From: Yamadazyma tenuis
Lineage: Eukaryota > Ascomycota > Pichiomycetes > Serinales > Debaryomycetaceae
Assembly: GCF_029203305.1 (NCBI RefSeq)
Contig: NC_089462.1
Location: forward strand, 1,426,001-1,490,000
Length of the DNA: 64,000 nt
Reading direction: 5' to 3'
A program made the position numbers and the translations under genes. Positions 43,210 to 53,413 of this stretch are shown in pieces. The notes beneath the pieces are model-generated. The model made no database searches and was not told the DNA's origin. It worked only from the letters and a program-made list of their open reading frames with translations. Position 1 is the first letter of the stretch. Every line of letters begins with the position of its first letter.

Positions 43210-43872
43210 TTAATTCACATTTTTGTCACGAATACTTTGCATGTCTGTAGTGCTAATTCGGTGATGGCTCTGAAACAACGCACTGTTCCTAAACTTCTTC
43301 TTATACCTCAAAAGCCTGTCGGGTTCGATTTCTTCTCCAGAATAGATGGAATTGCCAGCTACAATGTCAGGGCTCTGTTCAAAGCATGTATCCTGTTCAG
43401 AGACGAATCTCGTATTTTCAAGTTGCAGTAATAGTGGTTTCTGGACGCGTTCAGAAATTATTACGAGTCTCCGGTCTTTTATGGTGACAATGCTTTTGTT
43501 CCAAAACAACTTATGGAGAACTAGACCAGTTAGTGGTTCTTCTCCAATTGCAAGAGGTTCATTGGATTCGTCAAAGTATTCACACACATCTAACAAACAC
43601 ACAATTATAAGAATAACAACTTCAATGGCGTGAAGGCCCAACTTCATTATGAAATTAATATAATCCACAAATACGTCCCTTGCTTTGAACATGTAAACTA
43701 CAACACACAAAAGGACTTTGAGAATTAATTTGAGTACATCTTGTGTGGTTGAGGATGTGGAATGATGATGGTGGTTAGAAGGGCTGAAAGGGGGTTCTGG
43801 CATTGGGTAGACTGACATGTCACCGGTATGCATGGTACACAATTCGCAGCCATTTCGCATATGTTTGTTCAT
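43210..43872 (-). CDS. unrecognised protein with two hydrophobic helices
   Basis: 220 residues if the ATG at 43872 is used. That ATG overlaps the stop of the upstream MGS1-like gene (TAATG, 1-nt overlap), so initiation at Met5 (43860) or Met19 (43818, MSVYPMPEPPF) is also plausible. A polar, Pro/His/Ser-rich N-terminus precedes two hydrophobic helices (about 46-63 and 79-98), and a soluble C-terminal half follows. Topology suggests an endomembrane or nuclear-envelope protein. I do not recognise the family. Its 3' end converges on eIF4G with 122 bp between stop codons. Confidence 0.65.
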   Translation of the reverse strand: MNKHMRNGCELCTMHTGDMSVYPMPEPPFSPSNHHHHSTSSTTQDVLKLILKVLLCVVVYMFKARDVFVDYINFIMKLGLHAIEVVILIIVCLLDVCEYFDESNEPLAIGEEPLTGLVLHKLFWNKSIVTIKDRRLVIISERVQKPLLLQLENTRFVSEQDTCFEQSPDIVAGNSIYSGEEIEPDRLLRYKKKFRNSALFQSHHRISTTDMQSIRDKNVN

Positions 43873-45869
43873 TAATCGTCACTAGATATTGAAGTTTCTG
43901 AAGTGGCCAAAAAGTTGGCATTCGACGCCTCTGGAAAGGCCTCGAGAAGCTCAGAAGATACAGAAGACAACGGACTGTCGCTCAAGTACACCTCGTCATC
44001 CTCAACAACTATTGGAGAGTGTTGACCGTGTGGACTATCACCCTCTCCGTCTAACTCAACTATTATTGGAGAGTTATGGCTAGTTTGGAGATCAAGTACA
44101 TTTTCACCAAAAGCTGGAGTTCCAAGATTCAGTTCTAGGTCGTTGAATTCGAGGGTTTCGATAGTAAGGGTTGAAATCTCGTCATTTCTATAAGTCGAAG
44201 TGGCACGGGGAGGTTGCAACAAGGAAGCTATTAACTGTTGATCGTAGTCCACTTCAAGCAGAGGAGCCCTCGGTCGGTCTGCCCTTCTGTGCTTCCAAAA
44301 CCGCTTGGCAATTCTGAGCTTCAGAACCACAGATACCTTTTGTTTTCTAGATTTGGCTAGTTTCTCAACCAAGTTGCTCAATGCCTTCTGCACATTTATG
44401 TTCACTGATTTGAAGGATTTCACCAAACCCATGATCTTGGGCAACAAGGAATTATCATCCACAAAAACAATGCTAAATAACAACAAATTTCGAGCGATTT
44501 TTATTGGAGGCTCATGGGATGCTAGAAGCTGTAACAAGGTAGAAATCGCAGATACAACTTGAAACCTATCAGATCTAGATTTTTGATTAATAGTCGTGCT
44601 AATAGCATAATCAACCTCCGCATCACTCAAATATCCCGAGGTATTTTCATACTCGTTGTCTGAAAACTCCATTTGTCTGGCGTATTCGTACTGGAGTACA
44701 TTGTCTGATCTCATGATATAGTGATTGTCTTCATTTCGATAGAAGTTATCATTCGAATTATCCACTAGGGCACTAGACCTCTCATTGAGTTTATCGGAAT
44801 CGCTGGGATGTTGTATAAGGGAATAAGCTTTCTTTGAGGCAGAGGCCTGCCTCTCAGCAAAAACTCTGCTTGGGAAATTCCTAATTGATTCAAAGAGAGA
44901 AGTGTATTCCAGCTTCAAACACAATGGTGACAATTGGGTTGTTTGAAGGACCTCGCAAAGTCTAACAATATATTCAAATTCGACCTGGACCGGGGCATAA
45001 GTGCCTGAATAACAGTATTCACTGCTGTGGAAATTCAAGCTTATGACCTCAATAAAGTTAATTAGTCTTCTGGAATCACCTCTGACGATTTCAATGAGCC
45101 ATTCTTTAATGTTACGGTTGTATCCAAGGAATTGTAGACCGTAGACAGTTTTCCGCTTAATATTGTCGTAGAGAATGGCCTGATCCAAGATCATCATCAA
45201 ATGGCCATCGTGCAACTTCTTCAACTCAAACACCTGACACCGAGATAGTATAGCTCTTCGAATTCTCAGTTTTGGATCCACAGACGTGGCACCTATAAAC
45301 ACAAACTGGCCGGCTTCGACCAACGGTAACAAGAAATCCTGCTGGTTGATTCGGAATCGGTGGATCTCATCAATGAACACCACTAACAGAAGGTAATCCT
45401 TGTTTTGCAGCTGACGTTTGTTGTTTTCGATCTCGATGATTCTCAGAAGGTTTTTAAGGTGTATGAGGGTCCCGTCGGTGGCAGAAAACTCCACAAATAC
45501 GTATCCAGTCTCTGCTGCTAATATAGATGCTAAGGTGGTTTTTCCGACTCCAGGTGGGCCATGAAGAATCATTGAAGGAAGGTACTTCAAGCGGATGAAA
45601 TCGTGAATTCGGCCATGTGGACCAACGAGATGATCCTGGCCAATGTAATTCGTCAATGTTTTTGGTCGAATGATCTCGGAAAGTGGAAGTTGAAGGTTTT
45701 GTTGTAGCTCACCATCTTCTCCATCTGATAACGACTCTGTGTCTGAACCGCCATGTTGGGACTGGGCGATTTCTGAAAGCTCAGAGGTGGTCTGAGACAG
45801 AACCCCATTGACATGAGGGGATTGGAGTTGTTCACCAGAGTCTTTTTCTGCTGATGTTGCGTCCGTCAT
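43872..45869 (-). CDS. MGS1: Mgs1/WRNIP1/RarA-like AAA+ ATPase
   Basis: Replication-associated AAA+ protein of the clamp-loader class. 665 residues. IRPKTLTNYIGQDHLVG (about 67-83) matches the Mgs1 entry motif. Walker A GPPGVGKTT is at 104-112, Walker B VVFIDEIHRF at 163-172, sensor 1 in FIGATSVDP, and the SRC motif follows (209-211). The post-AAA helical region has GDSRRLINFIE. Differences from typical Mgs1: no N-terminal ubiquitin-binding zinc finger, sensor-1 region ATSVDP instead of ATTENP, an acidic Ser/Glu N-terminus and a long disordered C-terminus (about 540-665) ending SSDD. It may be a diverged Mgs1 or a second, specialised paralog. Confidence 0.75.
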   Translation of the reverse strand: MTDATSAEKDSGEQLQSPHVNGVLSQTTSELSEIAQSQHGGSDTESLSDGEDGELQQNLQLPLSEIIRPKTLTNYIGQDHLVGPHGRIHDFIRLKYLPSMILHGPPGVGKTTLASILAAETGYVFVEFSATDGTLIHLKNLLRIIEIENNKRQLQNKDYLLLVVFIDEIHRFRINQQDFLLPLVEAGQFVFIGATSVDPKLRIRRAILSRCQVFELKKLHDGHLMMILDQAILYDNIKRKTVYGLQFLGYNRNIKEWLIEIVRGDSRRLINFIEVISLNFHSSEYCYSGTYAPVQVEFEYIVRLCEVLQTTQLSPLCLKLEYTSLFESIRNFPSRVFAERQASASKKAYSLIQHPSDSDKLNERSSALVDNSNDNFYRNEDNHYIMRSDNVLQYEYARQMEFSDNEYENTSGYLSDAEVDYAISTTINQKSRSDRFQVVSAISTLLQLLASHEPPIKIARNLLLFSIVFVDDNSLLPKIMGLVKSFKSVNINVQKALSNLVEKLAKSRKQKVSVVLKLRIAKRFWKHRRADRPRAPLLEVDYDQQLIASLLQPPRATSTYRNDEISTLTIETLEFNDLELNLGTPAFGENVLDLQTSHNSPIIVELDGEGDSPHGQHSPIVVEDDEVYLSDSPLSSVSSELLEAFPEASNANFLATSETSISSDD

Positions 45870-46446
45870 AACATGCCGATGATGCTACTACGCGAATCGG
45901 AAACTCGAATTTAGTGCGATCGATTTTCTGCAGCATCTGGGGAAATGGCCACGATAGAAGCACACAAATGTAACCACATTCTTCTTTTAAAAATCAATTC
46001 CCATTGGACGGGTCTCTGAGTTGCCAGTGCTGACTGGGTGAGTTAGGCTTACGTAGATTGAACTATCGGTTCCCCTCGAACCAGCTAATGAAAAGAGTAT
46101 AGGTTTTGCAATCATGGGTTTTAGAATAGTCGTAATATATGTTATCTTAGAGATTACGACCCACCTTATTACATCGATAGAACCAAACTCAATGCTGTAC
46201 ATTGATAATTATGTAGGACCGACTGTGAAAAATTATTAAGTCGAAGAAAGGATAATGAAAGTCAAGCTTAGAGGCAGCTGACATGAGAAAGTTTTGAGTC
46301 CTAGTTATCTTGAGTGTCTGTAAGAACATAAACGTCTGTACGACAAAGACAGGATTGCCCTTAAACATACACGAGAGAAAGGTTTGTGGTTACTTCATGT
46401 ATCTGTTGTTGGGGCTTGAGTTGGTTCCCAAGGCTTGCGCATGAAC
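45870..46446. other. intergenic upstream of MGS1-like gene
   Basis: 577 bp, AT-rich, promoter of the MGS1-like gene and 3' flank of MFG1. No gene seen. Confidence 0.5.
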
Positions 46447-48279
46447 TTACTTTCTTCGCTTGGGGCCAACATCGGGATTGAGCGGCGAGTTGGCAGCACT
46501 CCCACCACCAGCAATGCTAATTCGCCTCTTTTTGAGTTTGCCGTCGTCAGTAGGCGAGGGTGTGTTTCCGGACGTTACGCCTGGAGCCTGAGCTGAGTTT
46601 GGCGGTATTCCCGACTGAGGGTTTGCCTGGCCTTGCGCCTGAGCCTGAGCCTGAGCATGAGCATGAGCATGAGCCTGGGCTTGCGCCTGAGCTTGAGCCT
46701 GAGCTTGAGCTTGAGCTTGGGCATGGACTTGAACTTGCGCTTGGGCTTGGGCTTGCGCCTGAACTTGGAAAGCATGGTGTTGCTGTTGTAGCTGTTGCTG
46801 TTGCATTTGTCTTTGTTTCATCAACAGGGCCTGGTAGTTATTGTTGGCTGTCATGAACAACTCTAAGGCCTTGATGGGTGACTTGACATTATTGACCATC
46901 GCAAAGCCCATAAGAGACTTCAAATGGGTCATCACGTCTCCAATTTGCATTAGTCGCATGGAACCGGTATCGAAACCAGACGACAGAGCGTTTCTATAGG
47001 ACATACAGTTATTTTGGATGGAGGCCAACAACTGCTGCTTAATATCGTTGATCTCGCTCTTGGTAGAAAGGGACTCCCATGCCTTGTCAATGCTCACGAC
47101 GTTCAAGCTACTATGGTAGCTCAAGAAGCGGCAGTTGATCCACTCAATGCGAAAGTCTCGGTTCATCAAAATCTTGCAGCCTCCAGTGACGTTGGCCACA
47201 CTACCGTCGTTGAAGTAGTAGGTTACAAGCAACCGCGAGAGAATCGAGATGGATCCGTTGTTCATCACCTGGAACTTTGTACCAGGTAACGACACAGTGA
47301 ACCGACTAAACAGTTCAGATTTTAGTACAGACGCAAAGAACCGTGGGGCTGTCACTGAGTTCAATTCGAACGGCTTCCCATAAAAGCCTTCGTACGGAGG
47401 TTTGTTGTTGACGTCGGGGGTCATTACTAAACGTAACACAGACGACGGCGTGAAGTACGATTGCACCACTCGGTTCCAAAAGTCCACCGACGACAAGGTC
47501 GACCGCTGCTCGTTGCTGATCTGGTCAACTATATCCAAAACTCGCACCACACTGGCGTTACCAAGATTTCGCTTGAAGATCTTGATGTTAAGCTCGTTGG
47601 GGAATTGCTGTTCTTGGGGAGTAAAACCGTTGTTCACCACCACGGGTTTTCCAGGTGGCCCGCTCCACGATGGCATGCGCTGGTTGGGGGGCGGCTGGTT
47701 GCCCATCTGCGGCGTATGGTTGGAGGAATTGCCGCCCGAATGGCTGCTGGTCGACGTGGGTAACGGTGCCAGGTTAGGTGGTTGCATGGGGTTAAAGGCA
47801 TTTATTTGGTTGGGGGTCTTCATGGGATTGGCTCCATTCATGGGCTGTAGCGTGGCTGCACGCAGCATCACAGGGCGCATAGACTGGCCTTGGGGTGGCT
47901 GCTGGCCCATGAATTGGGGGTTCATGGGTTGCTGAGGAAATTGCATGTTGGGACTCTGGTTCATATACTGGGGCTGGCCCGGGATAGCATTTTGAACAGG
48001 CATTCCTGGGGCCAATGTCGGCAGCCCGTTGGGGAGTTGCTGGAGGTGCTGGGGCGGCATGGACCCGTTGGTATGGCGGATTTGGCCCTGGGGGTGGGAC
48101 GGATGAAGACCTGGCGGCTGAGGCTGCGGTGGAGGTTGCGGTTGTGATTGTGGCTGGGGTTGGTGCTGGCCCTGGGGCGGCGGTGGCTGATCCATCATGG
48201 GGAAGTTTGGATTCAGGAGCATGGCCGGCATGGATCCCCCGTTGAGATTCATGCCGTTTATATTCATGTTGCCGTTCAT
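46447..48279 (-). CDS. MFG1: LIM-domain-binding (LDB) regulator of filamentous growth
   Basis: Mfg1 acts with Flo8 and Mss11 as a transcriptional complex for filamentation and flocculation in S. cerevisiae and C. albicans. 610 residues. Residues 1-220 are Pro/Gln/Met/Asn-rich (PQPQ repeats). The folded LDB1/CHIP-type dimerisation domain lies at about 225-440, with FWNRVVQSYFTPSSVLRLVM and VTYYFNDGSVANVTGGCKI. A glutamine run and a long Gln-Ala/His-Ala tract follow, then a basic C-terminus with two KKRR-type nuclear signals (LKKRRIS, PKRRK). A CACGTG box lies 75 bp upstream of the start. Confidence 0.85.
   Translation of the reverse strand: MNGNMNINGMNLNGGSMPAMLLNPNFPMMDQPPPPQGQHQPQPQSQPQPPPQPQPPGLHPSHPQGQIRHTNGSMPPQHLQQLPNGLPTLAPGMPVQNAIPGQPQYMNQSPNMQFPQQPMNPQFMGQQPPQGQSMRPVMLRAATLQPMNGANPMKTPNQINAFNPMQPPNLAPLPTSTSSHSGGNSSNHTPQMGNQPPPNQRMPSWSGPPGKPVVVNNGFTPQEQQFPNELNIKIFKRNLGNASVVRVLDIVDQISNEQRSTLSSVDFWNRVVQSYFTPSSVLRLVMTPDVNNKPPYEGFYGKPFELNSVTAPRFFASVLKSELFSRFTVSLPGTKFQVMNNGSISILSRLLVTYYFNDGSVANVTGGCKILMNRDFRIEWINCRFLSYHSSLNVVSIDKAWESLSTKSEINDIKQQLLASIQNNCMSYRNALSSGFDTGSMRLMQIGDVMTHLKSLMGFAMVNNVKSPIKALELFMTANNNYQALLMKQRQMQQQQLQQQHHAFQVQAQAQAQAQVQVHAQAQAQAQAQAQAQAQAHAHAHAQAQAQAQGQANPQSGIPPNSAQAPGVTSGNTPSPTDDGKLKKRRISIAGGGSAANSPLNPDVGPKRRK
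46620..46770 (-). repeat. Gln-Ala/His-Ala coding repeat in MFG1
   Basis: About 150 bp of 6-bp units (CAGGCN / CATGCT type on the minus strand) encoding alternating Gln-Ala with a His-Ala interruption. It adjoins a pure Gln tract at 46775-46815. Expected to vary in length between strains. Confidence 0.85.
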
Positions 48280-48918
48280 TTATGGAAAGTACTGTTATTC
48301 TAGTGTCCGGGCATACAGTTTGGCAAGAAGGGTGGTAATTGGATAAGCGGGCTCACGTGAGGATGCAGGTGTATTTGTGTTTGATGAGGTGACCAGGATA
48401 GTTGTGGAAATGCAAAGGATTAATTGGTTTGAAGAGCGGCGCTAAACAAATATTTTTTCAGTTTTAAGCACTTGATTCTTTTGCGCGCACTGGCTTCGGA
48501 TAACGCAAACGGGATTATGCGCAAGTACGGGCCAGACAGTTGGGGTGTGGTAGGTGATGGTGATAATATGTTCTGGTGGTCTCGAGGAAACTATTGGTTT
48601 TTTCGGGGAGGTGATAGTGGCACTTTTGGTGTATTGGCTGTAGTTGGCTGGGGCAATCCGAAAGGCTCAGTCAGTGACAGAACGCAATGGCCGACATAAC
48701 CAAGGACGGATGTTGGTGAGGGGCATGAGCTTTGGAGTTGCATTCATAGAAGAATATTCGCCATCTTATTAGCATAATAGAGGTATTAACAAATTGGTAT
48801 TCACTTGTTGGCTGCAACTTGCAGATTTTGCAGATTTCGTTTACTATATGAAATAATATACACTGAACAGAACATTCGAATAGAACCAACTCCTGCTCTT
48901 TCCGGCAAGCATTGTTTC
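48280..48918. other. intergenic, MFG1 promoter
   Basis: 639 bp upstream of MFG1. Holds a Cbf1-type site at 48353 and otherwise nothing recognised. Filamentation regulators often have long promoters. Confidence 0.5.
48353..48360. promoter_or_regulatory. TCACGTGA box upstream of MFG1
   Basis: Palindromic TCACGTGA, a bHLH (Cbf1-type) consensus, 74 bp upstream of the MFG1 start codon. Function inferred from the consensus only. Confidence 0.5.
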
Positions 48919-49803
48919 CTAAGCGATGCTCAAGGTCAGCCCACCAGCAACATTGGTGTACCGCATAAGAGCAGGGTGTTTCACCACAGGCCGTCTGGGC
49001 TTCAACAACTTCACCTCGTCTTTGGACTCTGCGTCTTGCACTTCCCGCACCTTATTGGCTCTACGCTTCAACAACTTGTTCAAAGTGTCCTGCTTTTCCT
49101 CTTCCAATTGCTTGTTTTTGTAGTCCAATCGTCTTCGCGCAGTCTCAGCCTTTCGAAGAGCTGCCTGTTCTTCAGTTTCCTTCACTTCTTTTTTGGGCAC
49201 CTTCAGTTTCTTTGCCGTGTCACTTCCCGATAGCTCTTCCGTCATCTCTAGTCTGCGTTGCCGTTCTGTCATTCGGGACCGATGATTGGCAGGATTGTAC
49301 TCGGCTTCCTCGTCAGTGAGAATCAAGTCAGGATCAAGGTCCTCGGAACCCAACGGTTCAGCACTATCCTGGGGACGTGGCGTGGTTGATACCGATGTGT
49401 CGACGGCGTCGTCGCCGAGGTCTTCGGCACCCACTTCGTAGTAATTGAAGTTTCGTTTACGAGACTCTCTTTGTGGTTGGCCTCTAGATTGGGTAGCAGG
49501 TTTGTTGGCACGACGTAAAGGGAGACCCCGGGACGATGACGGCGCTGGCGTCTCACTATATTCGTCCTCCTCGTCTTTGAGCTCGAGGTCCTCGTCCATT
49601 TCGTCATCAGGATCTTCTAGTTTGTAGTTGTCTTCCTGGTCGCTGACACTGGGGATATCTTCCTCATCTTCTAGCTCTTCATCGTCGTCGAGCTCGACTT
49701 CCGATTCTTCCATATCCTCTTCTTCCTCGTCTTCGAGGTCGATGTCAGAGGGGAGCGCGGAAGGCTGGTTTTCGCTTTCGTCGTCTGAGATTACTGGTGC
49801 CAT
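48919..49803 (-). CDS. IES2: INO80 chromatin-remodelling subunit Ies2
   Basis: Subunit of the INO80 nucleosome-remodelling complex that stimulates the ATPase. 294 residues starting MAPVISDDESE at 49803; a more distal in-frame ATG (49863) is less likely because the added part is hydrophobic and non-conserved. The N-terminal 90 residues are extremely acidic. The PAPA-1 domain at about 170-270 includes MTERQRRLEMTEEL, ALRKAETARRRLDYKNKQLEEEK and DTLNKLLKRRANK. No zinc-HIT domain, as in yeast Ies2. Confidence 0.85.
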   Translation of the reverse strand: MAPVISDDESENQPSALPSDIDLEDEEEEDMEESEVELDDDEELEDEEDIPSVSDQEDNYKLEDPDDEMDEDLELKDEEDEYSETPAPSSSRGLPLRRANKPATQSRGQPQRESRKRNFNYYEVGAEDLGDDAVDTSVSTTPRPQDSAEPLGSEDLDPDLILTDEEAEYNPANHRSRMTERQRRLEMTEELSGSDTAKKLKVPKKEVKETEEQAALRKAETARRRLDYKNKQLEEEKQDTLNKLLKRRANKVREVQDAESKDEVKLLKPRRPVVKHPALMRYTNVAGGLTLSIA

Positions 49804-49965
49804 TGGATGGAGAGTGAGAGGTGCGGTGCGCGAGACAATTAGGTACAGTATTGGTAGACGCACAGGTGGAGTCTACACTGGGTGTTGGGGTCAGACTTTC
49901 GTTCGTTGTATCATTTATACTATTTACAGGTTGGTATTTATATGTTCGAGGACAACAAGATCAGC

Positions 49966-50517
49966 TCAGTCAATTATGTCGGCCATATCGCGATGAAATG
50001 TACGAGCTGGCCGTCGCTGCTGTGTGTGCCTGGGGCCTTTTTGTCCTGTATTTCTACCACTATTAGCACCAGGAGCACGGCCCCGGCCAGAATACTCCTG
50101 CTGTTGCTTGCGTACCTGCTCTCGTTCTTCCTGCCGTCGCTGGGCCTTTTCAAGTCGTCTTTTTTCTTCTCGTTCAAGAAGCTTTTCCTCATCACTCTCA
50201 TTGGGAACCCAATTACTCTTCAAAATCCTCCGAATAGCCTCTGGCGACACCCGAAACATACTGGCGAGTTCTACTGTCTTGATATTTGGCAACAGTATCG
50301 TCATATTCCGTATATCCTGGATCTGTTGGCGGTTTAGTTTTTTGGATGGATTCCAACTACCGTACCGCAACTTGACTGATTTGTCACGTTTGGTCCACTC
50401 GGGCAAGTTTTTCTGGAAAATCTTTTCCTCCTTGGCTAGCTTCTGTTTTAAGGTCGGGGCAGTTAGTAGCGTATCTTTGGCAGACCGCGATACGCCTCTG
50501 GTGAACATTCGTAACAT
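49966..50517 (-). CDS. RRG9: required for respiratory growth protein 9 (neugrin family)
   Basis: Mitochondrial protein needed for maintenance of mitochondrial DNA and respiratory growth; animal relative is neugrin. 183 residues. The N-terminus (MLRMFTRGVSRSAKDTL) is a presequence. The core LPEWTKRDKSVKLRYG, LNRQQIQDIRNM and ELASMFRVSPEAIRRILKS then W is the neugrin/Rrg9 signature with a helix-turn-helix look. A charged coiled coil (EREEKRRLEKAQRRQEEREQ) and a basic Gly/Arg tail end the protein. Divergent from VID27, 91 bp between start codons. Confidence 0.88.
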   Translation of the reverse strand: MLRMFTRGVSRSAKDTLLTAPTLKQKLAKEEKIFQKNLPEWTKRDKSVKLRYGSWNPSKKLNRQQIQDIRNMTILLPNIKTVELASMFRVSPEAIRRILKSNWVPNESDEEKLLEREEKRRLEKAQRRQEEREQVRKQQQEYSGRGRAPGANSGRNTGQKGPRHTQQRRPARTFHRDMADIID

Positions 50518-50608
50518 TCTGCTAACTGTGGTGATGAGATGAGATTATGTTACGCGCGCACTTTTGATGCACTAGCTAAGAATACAAGGGATAAACCAGC
50601 AACCGACA

Positions 50609-51244
50609 ATGAATTTTATCCGGAAATTTATGGGAAAAAGCTCCACCGAAGAGCTTAGCTCGGTCCCCAAGGGGAAACTATACCTCACGCGGGCCCCCAA
50701 TTCTCCCAAGGGTTCACTCGAGTGTCTTTATAATGATGCGTTTATGTGTATCCGACTGACCACCAGACCCTTTTACTACCAATTGGCAGTGAGCAAGGTG
50801 TACCAAGAAGGTGAGATCCTTACGCCCAACGACAATGAATTTGATGACAGTGATGATGACAACTTCTTGGATGGAAGCGGTTCAAATGACATTTCATCCA
50901 AGTCAAAAGATGAATGGAACTTCATTATTCTTCAGGATTTGAGCTTCAAGTTCATTGAGAAAAAGAACGGGTCGATGGCCATTAGCTGGATTGACATTAA
51001 TGGCGACGTGGGTGACAGTTTCGAGTTTGTGATAGATGACGATGTCAATTTGAACGACGTCGAGCTGTTCAAAATCAGCTTGTACAAGTGTATCTATGAG
51101 CTGAAGTACCATAAACCATCGACTGAAATCGACGAGACCGAGTTGAAGGAGTTCGAATCATTTGAAGAAGAGTTAACTCTTGAAGACGTGAAGAATGACT
51201 TGTTGAAGTACAAGAACAAGAATGTCACCACATATGATGATGAA

Positions 51245-51276
<32 letters not shown>

Positions 51277-53035
51277 CGACGAGGAATGGGCAGAGACGTC
51301 CCAGGGTATCGTGGGCAAGAAAAGCAAGTCCCTCGGAGCCGCGTCCCAGCAAACGGAAAGACCCTACGGGGATGACGAAGAGAGTACCGTTGTGTTCATT
51401 GAGCCTGCCACCAAGGAGGAGCCCAAGGAGAAGGTATTCTCCAAGAAGGTAGATTTGTACTTGTACGGTGAGGATGGGTTTGGTTTTACCCTGGAGGTGA
51501 CGCTCGAAATACTTCTGTATGTGGCCTGGAACTATACAGTGAAGCTTTATAACGGTTCGAACGTTCGGTTTGAAACGTTTCTTTCGAGTGCGATGTCCCC
51601 CATTTTCGAAGAGAGCAAGAATGCGTTTGTGTTTAACTATAACAGAGCTTCCGAATCAGGCTTGCAGCTGTCAACGTGGCTTGTGGGTTTTGACAAATTG
51701 GCGACGATGAAAGAGTTCCAGAATCAGTTTTTGAAATGCTACTTTGAGTATACCAACAAGAAGAAGTACCCAGACACGGAGGAACTTGACCTGCTGTACT
51801 TGGCCGACTCCTTGAGCGGCATGACTCTTGATGATGATGATGAGTTCTTTTCAACTCACAGTTCCAGTGATGACAAGGAGAGTGATGAAGATGATGAAGA
51901 CGAGGAAGTGGTTGTGAGGCCAGCGAGATCAGCCAAGAAGATCACAGTTCCGGCCAACGTTGAAGGTGGAATCAACTCAGACTTGACGGTGGGATTTGCT
52001 AACGATAGGTCGTACGTGGTGAATGGTAATAACTTGGGAGTGTTTAAGAACGGAAATGATGACCTTGAGTTCCAGTCCACGATCGGTGGACTCAAGAACA
52101 GGGCCGGCCAACAGATTCTACCCGAGGCACTCATGTTGCAACGGCGAGACGAACTGTTGGTATTCAAGGATAAGAACAGCCAAGGCTTATATCGGATGGA
52201 TTTAAACAGAGGTCAGATTGTGGAAGAATGGGACGTCAGCAACAATGACCAAGCACTTCGACATTTCACGACTAACAAGAAGTACGATCAGCTCACCAAC
52301 GAACAGACATTTATGGGTATTTCCAAGAATGAGGTGTTTCAGATGGACCCTAGACTTGCGAACATTATTGTTCCCACCGAAACCCGGTTGAAACAAAGCA
52401 ACTTCAACCACATCAACACCACCAAAGGTGGGTACTTTGCCGTTAGTGATGCGGACGGAAAGATCAGATTATACGACCGTATTGGTCTTAAGAGAGCCAA
52501 GAGTTTATTACCTTCATTGGGTGACACGATTGTAGCTATGGACACCTCCAATGATGGGAGATGGTTGTTGGCTACTTGCAGTGATTATCTTTTGCTCGTT
52601 GACTTGAAGGTGCAAGCGGGCAGTAAAAATGCAGGAGCATTAGGATTCGAGAAGCCATTCAGTGCTGCTAGTAAACCAATTCCAAGAAGAATCATGTTGA
52701 AACCCGAACACCTGATGGCCATTCTTAATTCTGGAGGACAAAAGAGCTTGAACTTCACCAGAGCATACTTTAACACCAAGGTTACTGATCATGCTGAAAC
52801 AGATATTATCACCAGTACTGGCAACTATGTGGTTCAATTCAACCTTAAGAAGATTTTGCAGGGCAAAGTCGACTCTTACGTGGTGAAGAAACTTGATGAG
52901 GCTGTTGTGTCGTCAAACTTCCAGTTCGGATCCAATAATGCCATTTTTGCATCTGAGCACAATGTAGCTAAGATGGGCAAGAGGAAGTTTGAGAGGTTTG
53001 AGAGATTTGAGAAGGCTCTGGAGAGAAAGAGATGA
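50609..53035 (+). CDS. VID27: Vid27 family protein
   Basis: Cytoplasmic protein named from vacuole import and degradation of fructose-1,6-bisphosphatase; biochemical role unclear. 808 residues. The N-terminal domain (MNFIRKFMGKSS through residue 190) and the middle PH-like region are split by a polyaspartate run (about 209-221) and an acidic DDDDE segment. The C-terminal half is a WD-type beta-propeller with the Vid27 blocks FANDRSYVVNGNNLGVFKN, MDPRLANIIV and TSNDGRWLLATCSDYLLLVD. The ending KMGKRKFERFERFEKALERK is basic. Complete by length. Confidence 0.92.
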
Positions 53036-53127
53036 GGATGAGAAGATACGAAGCAGTAATTACCATATATGGAGTGTTCACCCAATAATATATATTTAAT
53101 GAAGATAACCATCATTAATTCGGCATT

Positions 53128-53334
53128 TCAATGTCTGAACCGAAATAAGTCCTTGACCTCATTGATCCAAATGATGCGGAACGCATTTATTTTATGGCCC
53201 ATGGTCGGGCGGTAGTCCGTCACTGTCCGGTGTATTGTGATCTTGTTCACACGGTTATACACCAGTTGCACAAATCGGTTGAATCCCGGTGACCGTATGA
53301 GTGCTTCATAAAGAAACCGTTCTATTGGAGTCAT
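53128..53334 (-). CDS. small protein, possibly Mrx7-like
   Basis: 68 residues with no signal or TM segment. Blocks RSPGFNRFVQLVYNRVN, RPTMGHKINAFR and IWINEVKDLF recall the small mitochondrial MIOREX component Mrx7 of S. cerevisiae (89 aa as I recall), but I cannot verify this. The ATG at 53334 is divergent from OST4; it overlaps an ATG on the other strand by two bases (CATG), although OST4 itself starts 79 bp further on. Converges on VID27. Confidence 0.6.
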   Translation of the reverse strand: MTPIERFLYEALIRSPGFNRFVQLVYNRVNKITIHRTVTDYRPTMGHKINAFRIIWINEVKDLFRFRH

Positions 53335-53413
53335 GTATCATCGCCAGAAATGCCTAACTGCGAAGTCGCGCACAAAATTATCAATTTCTTCCAACACATT
53401 CAGCGCAACAGAA

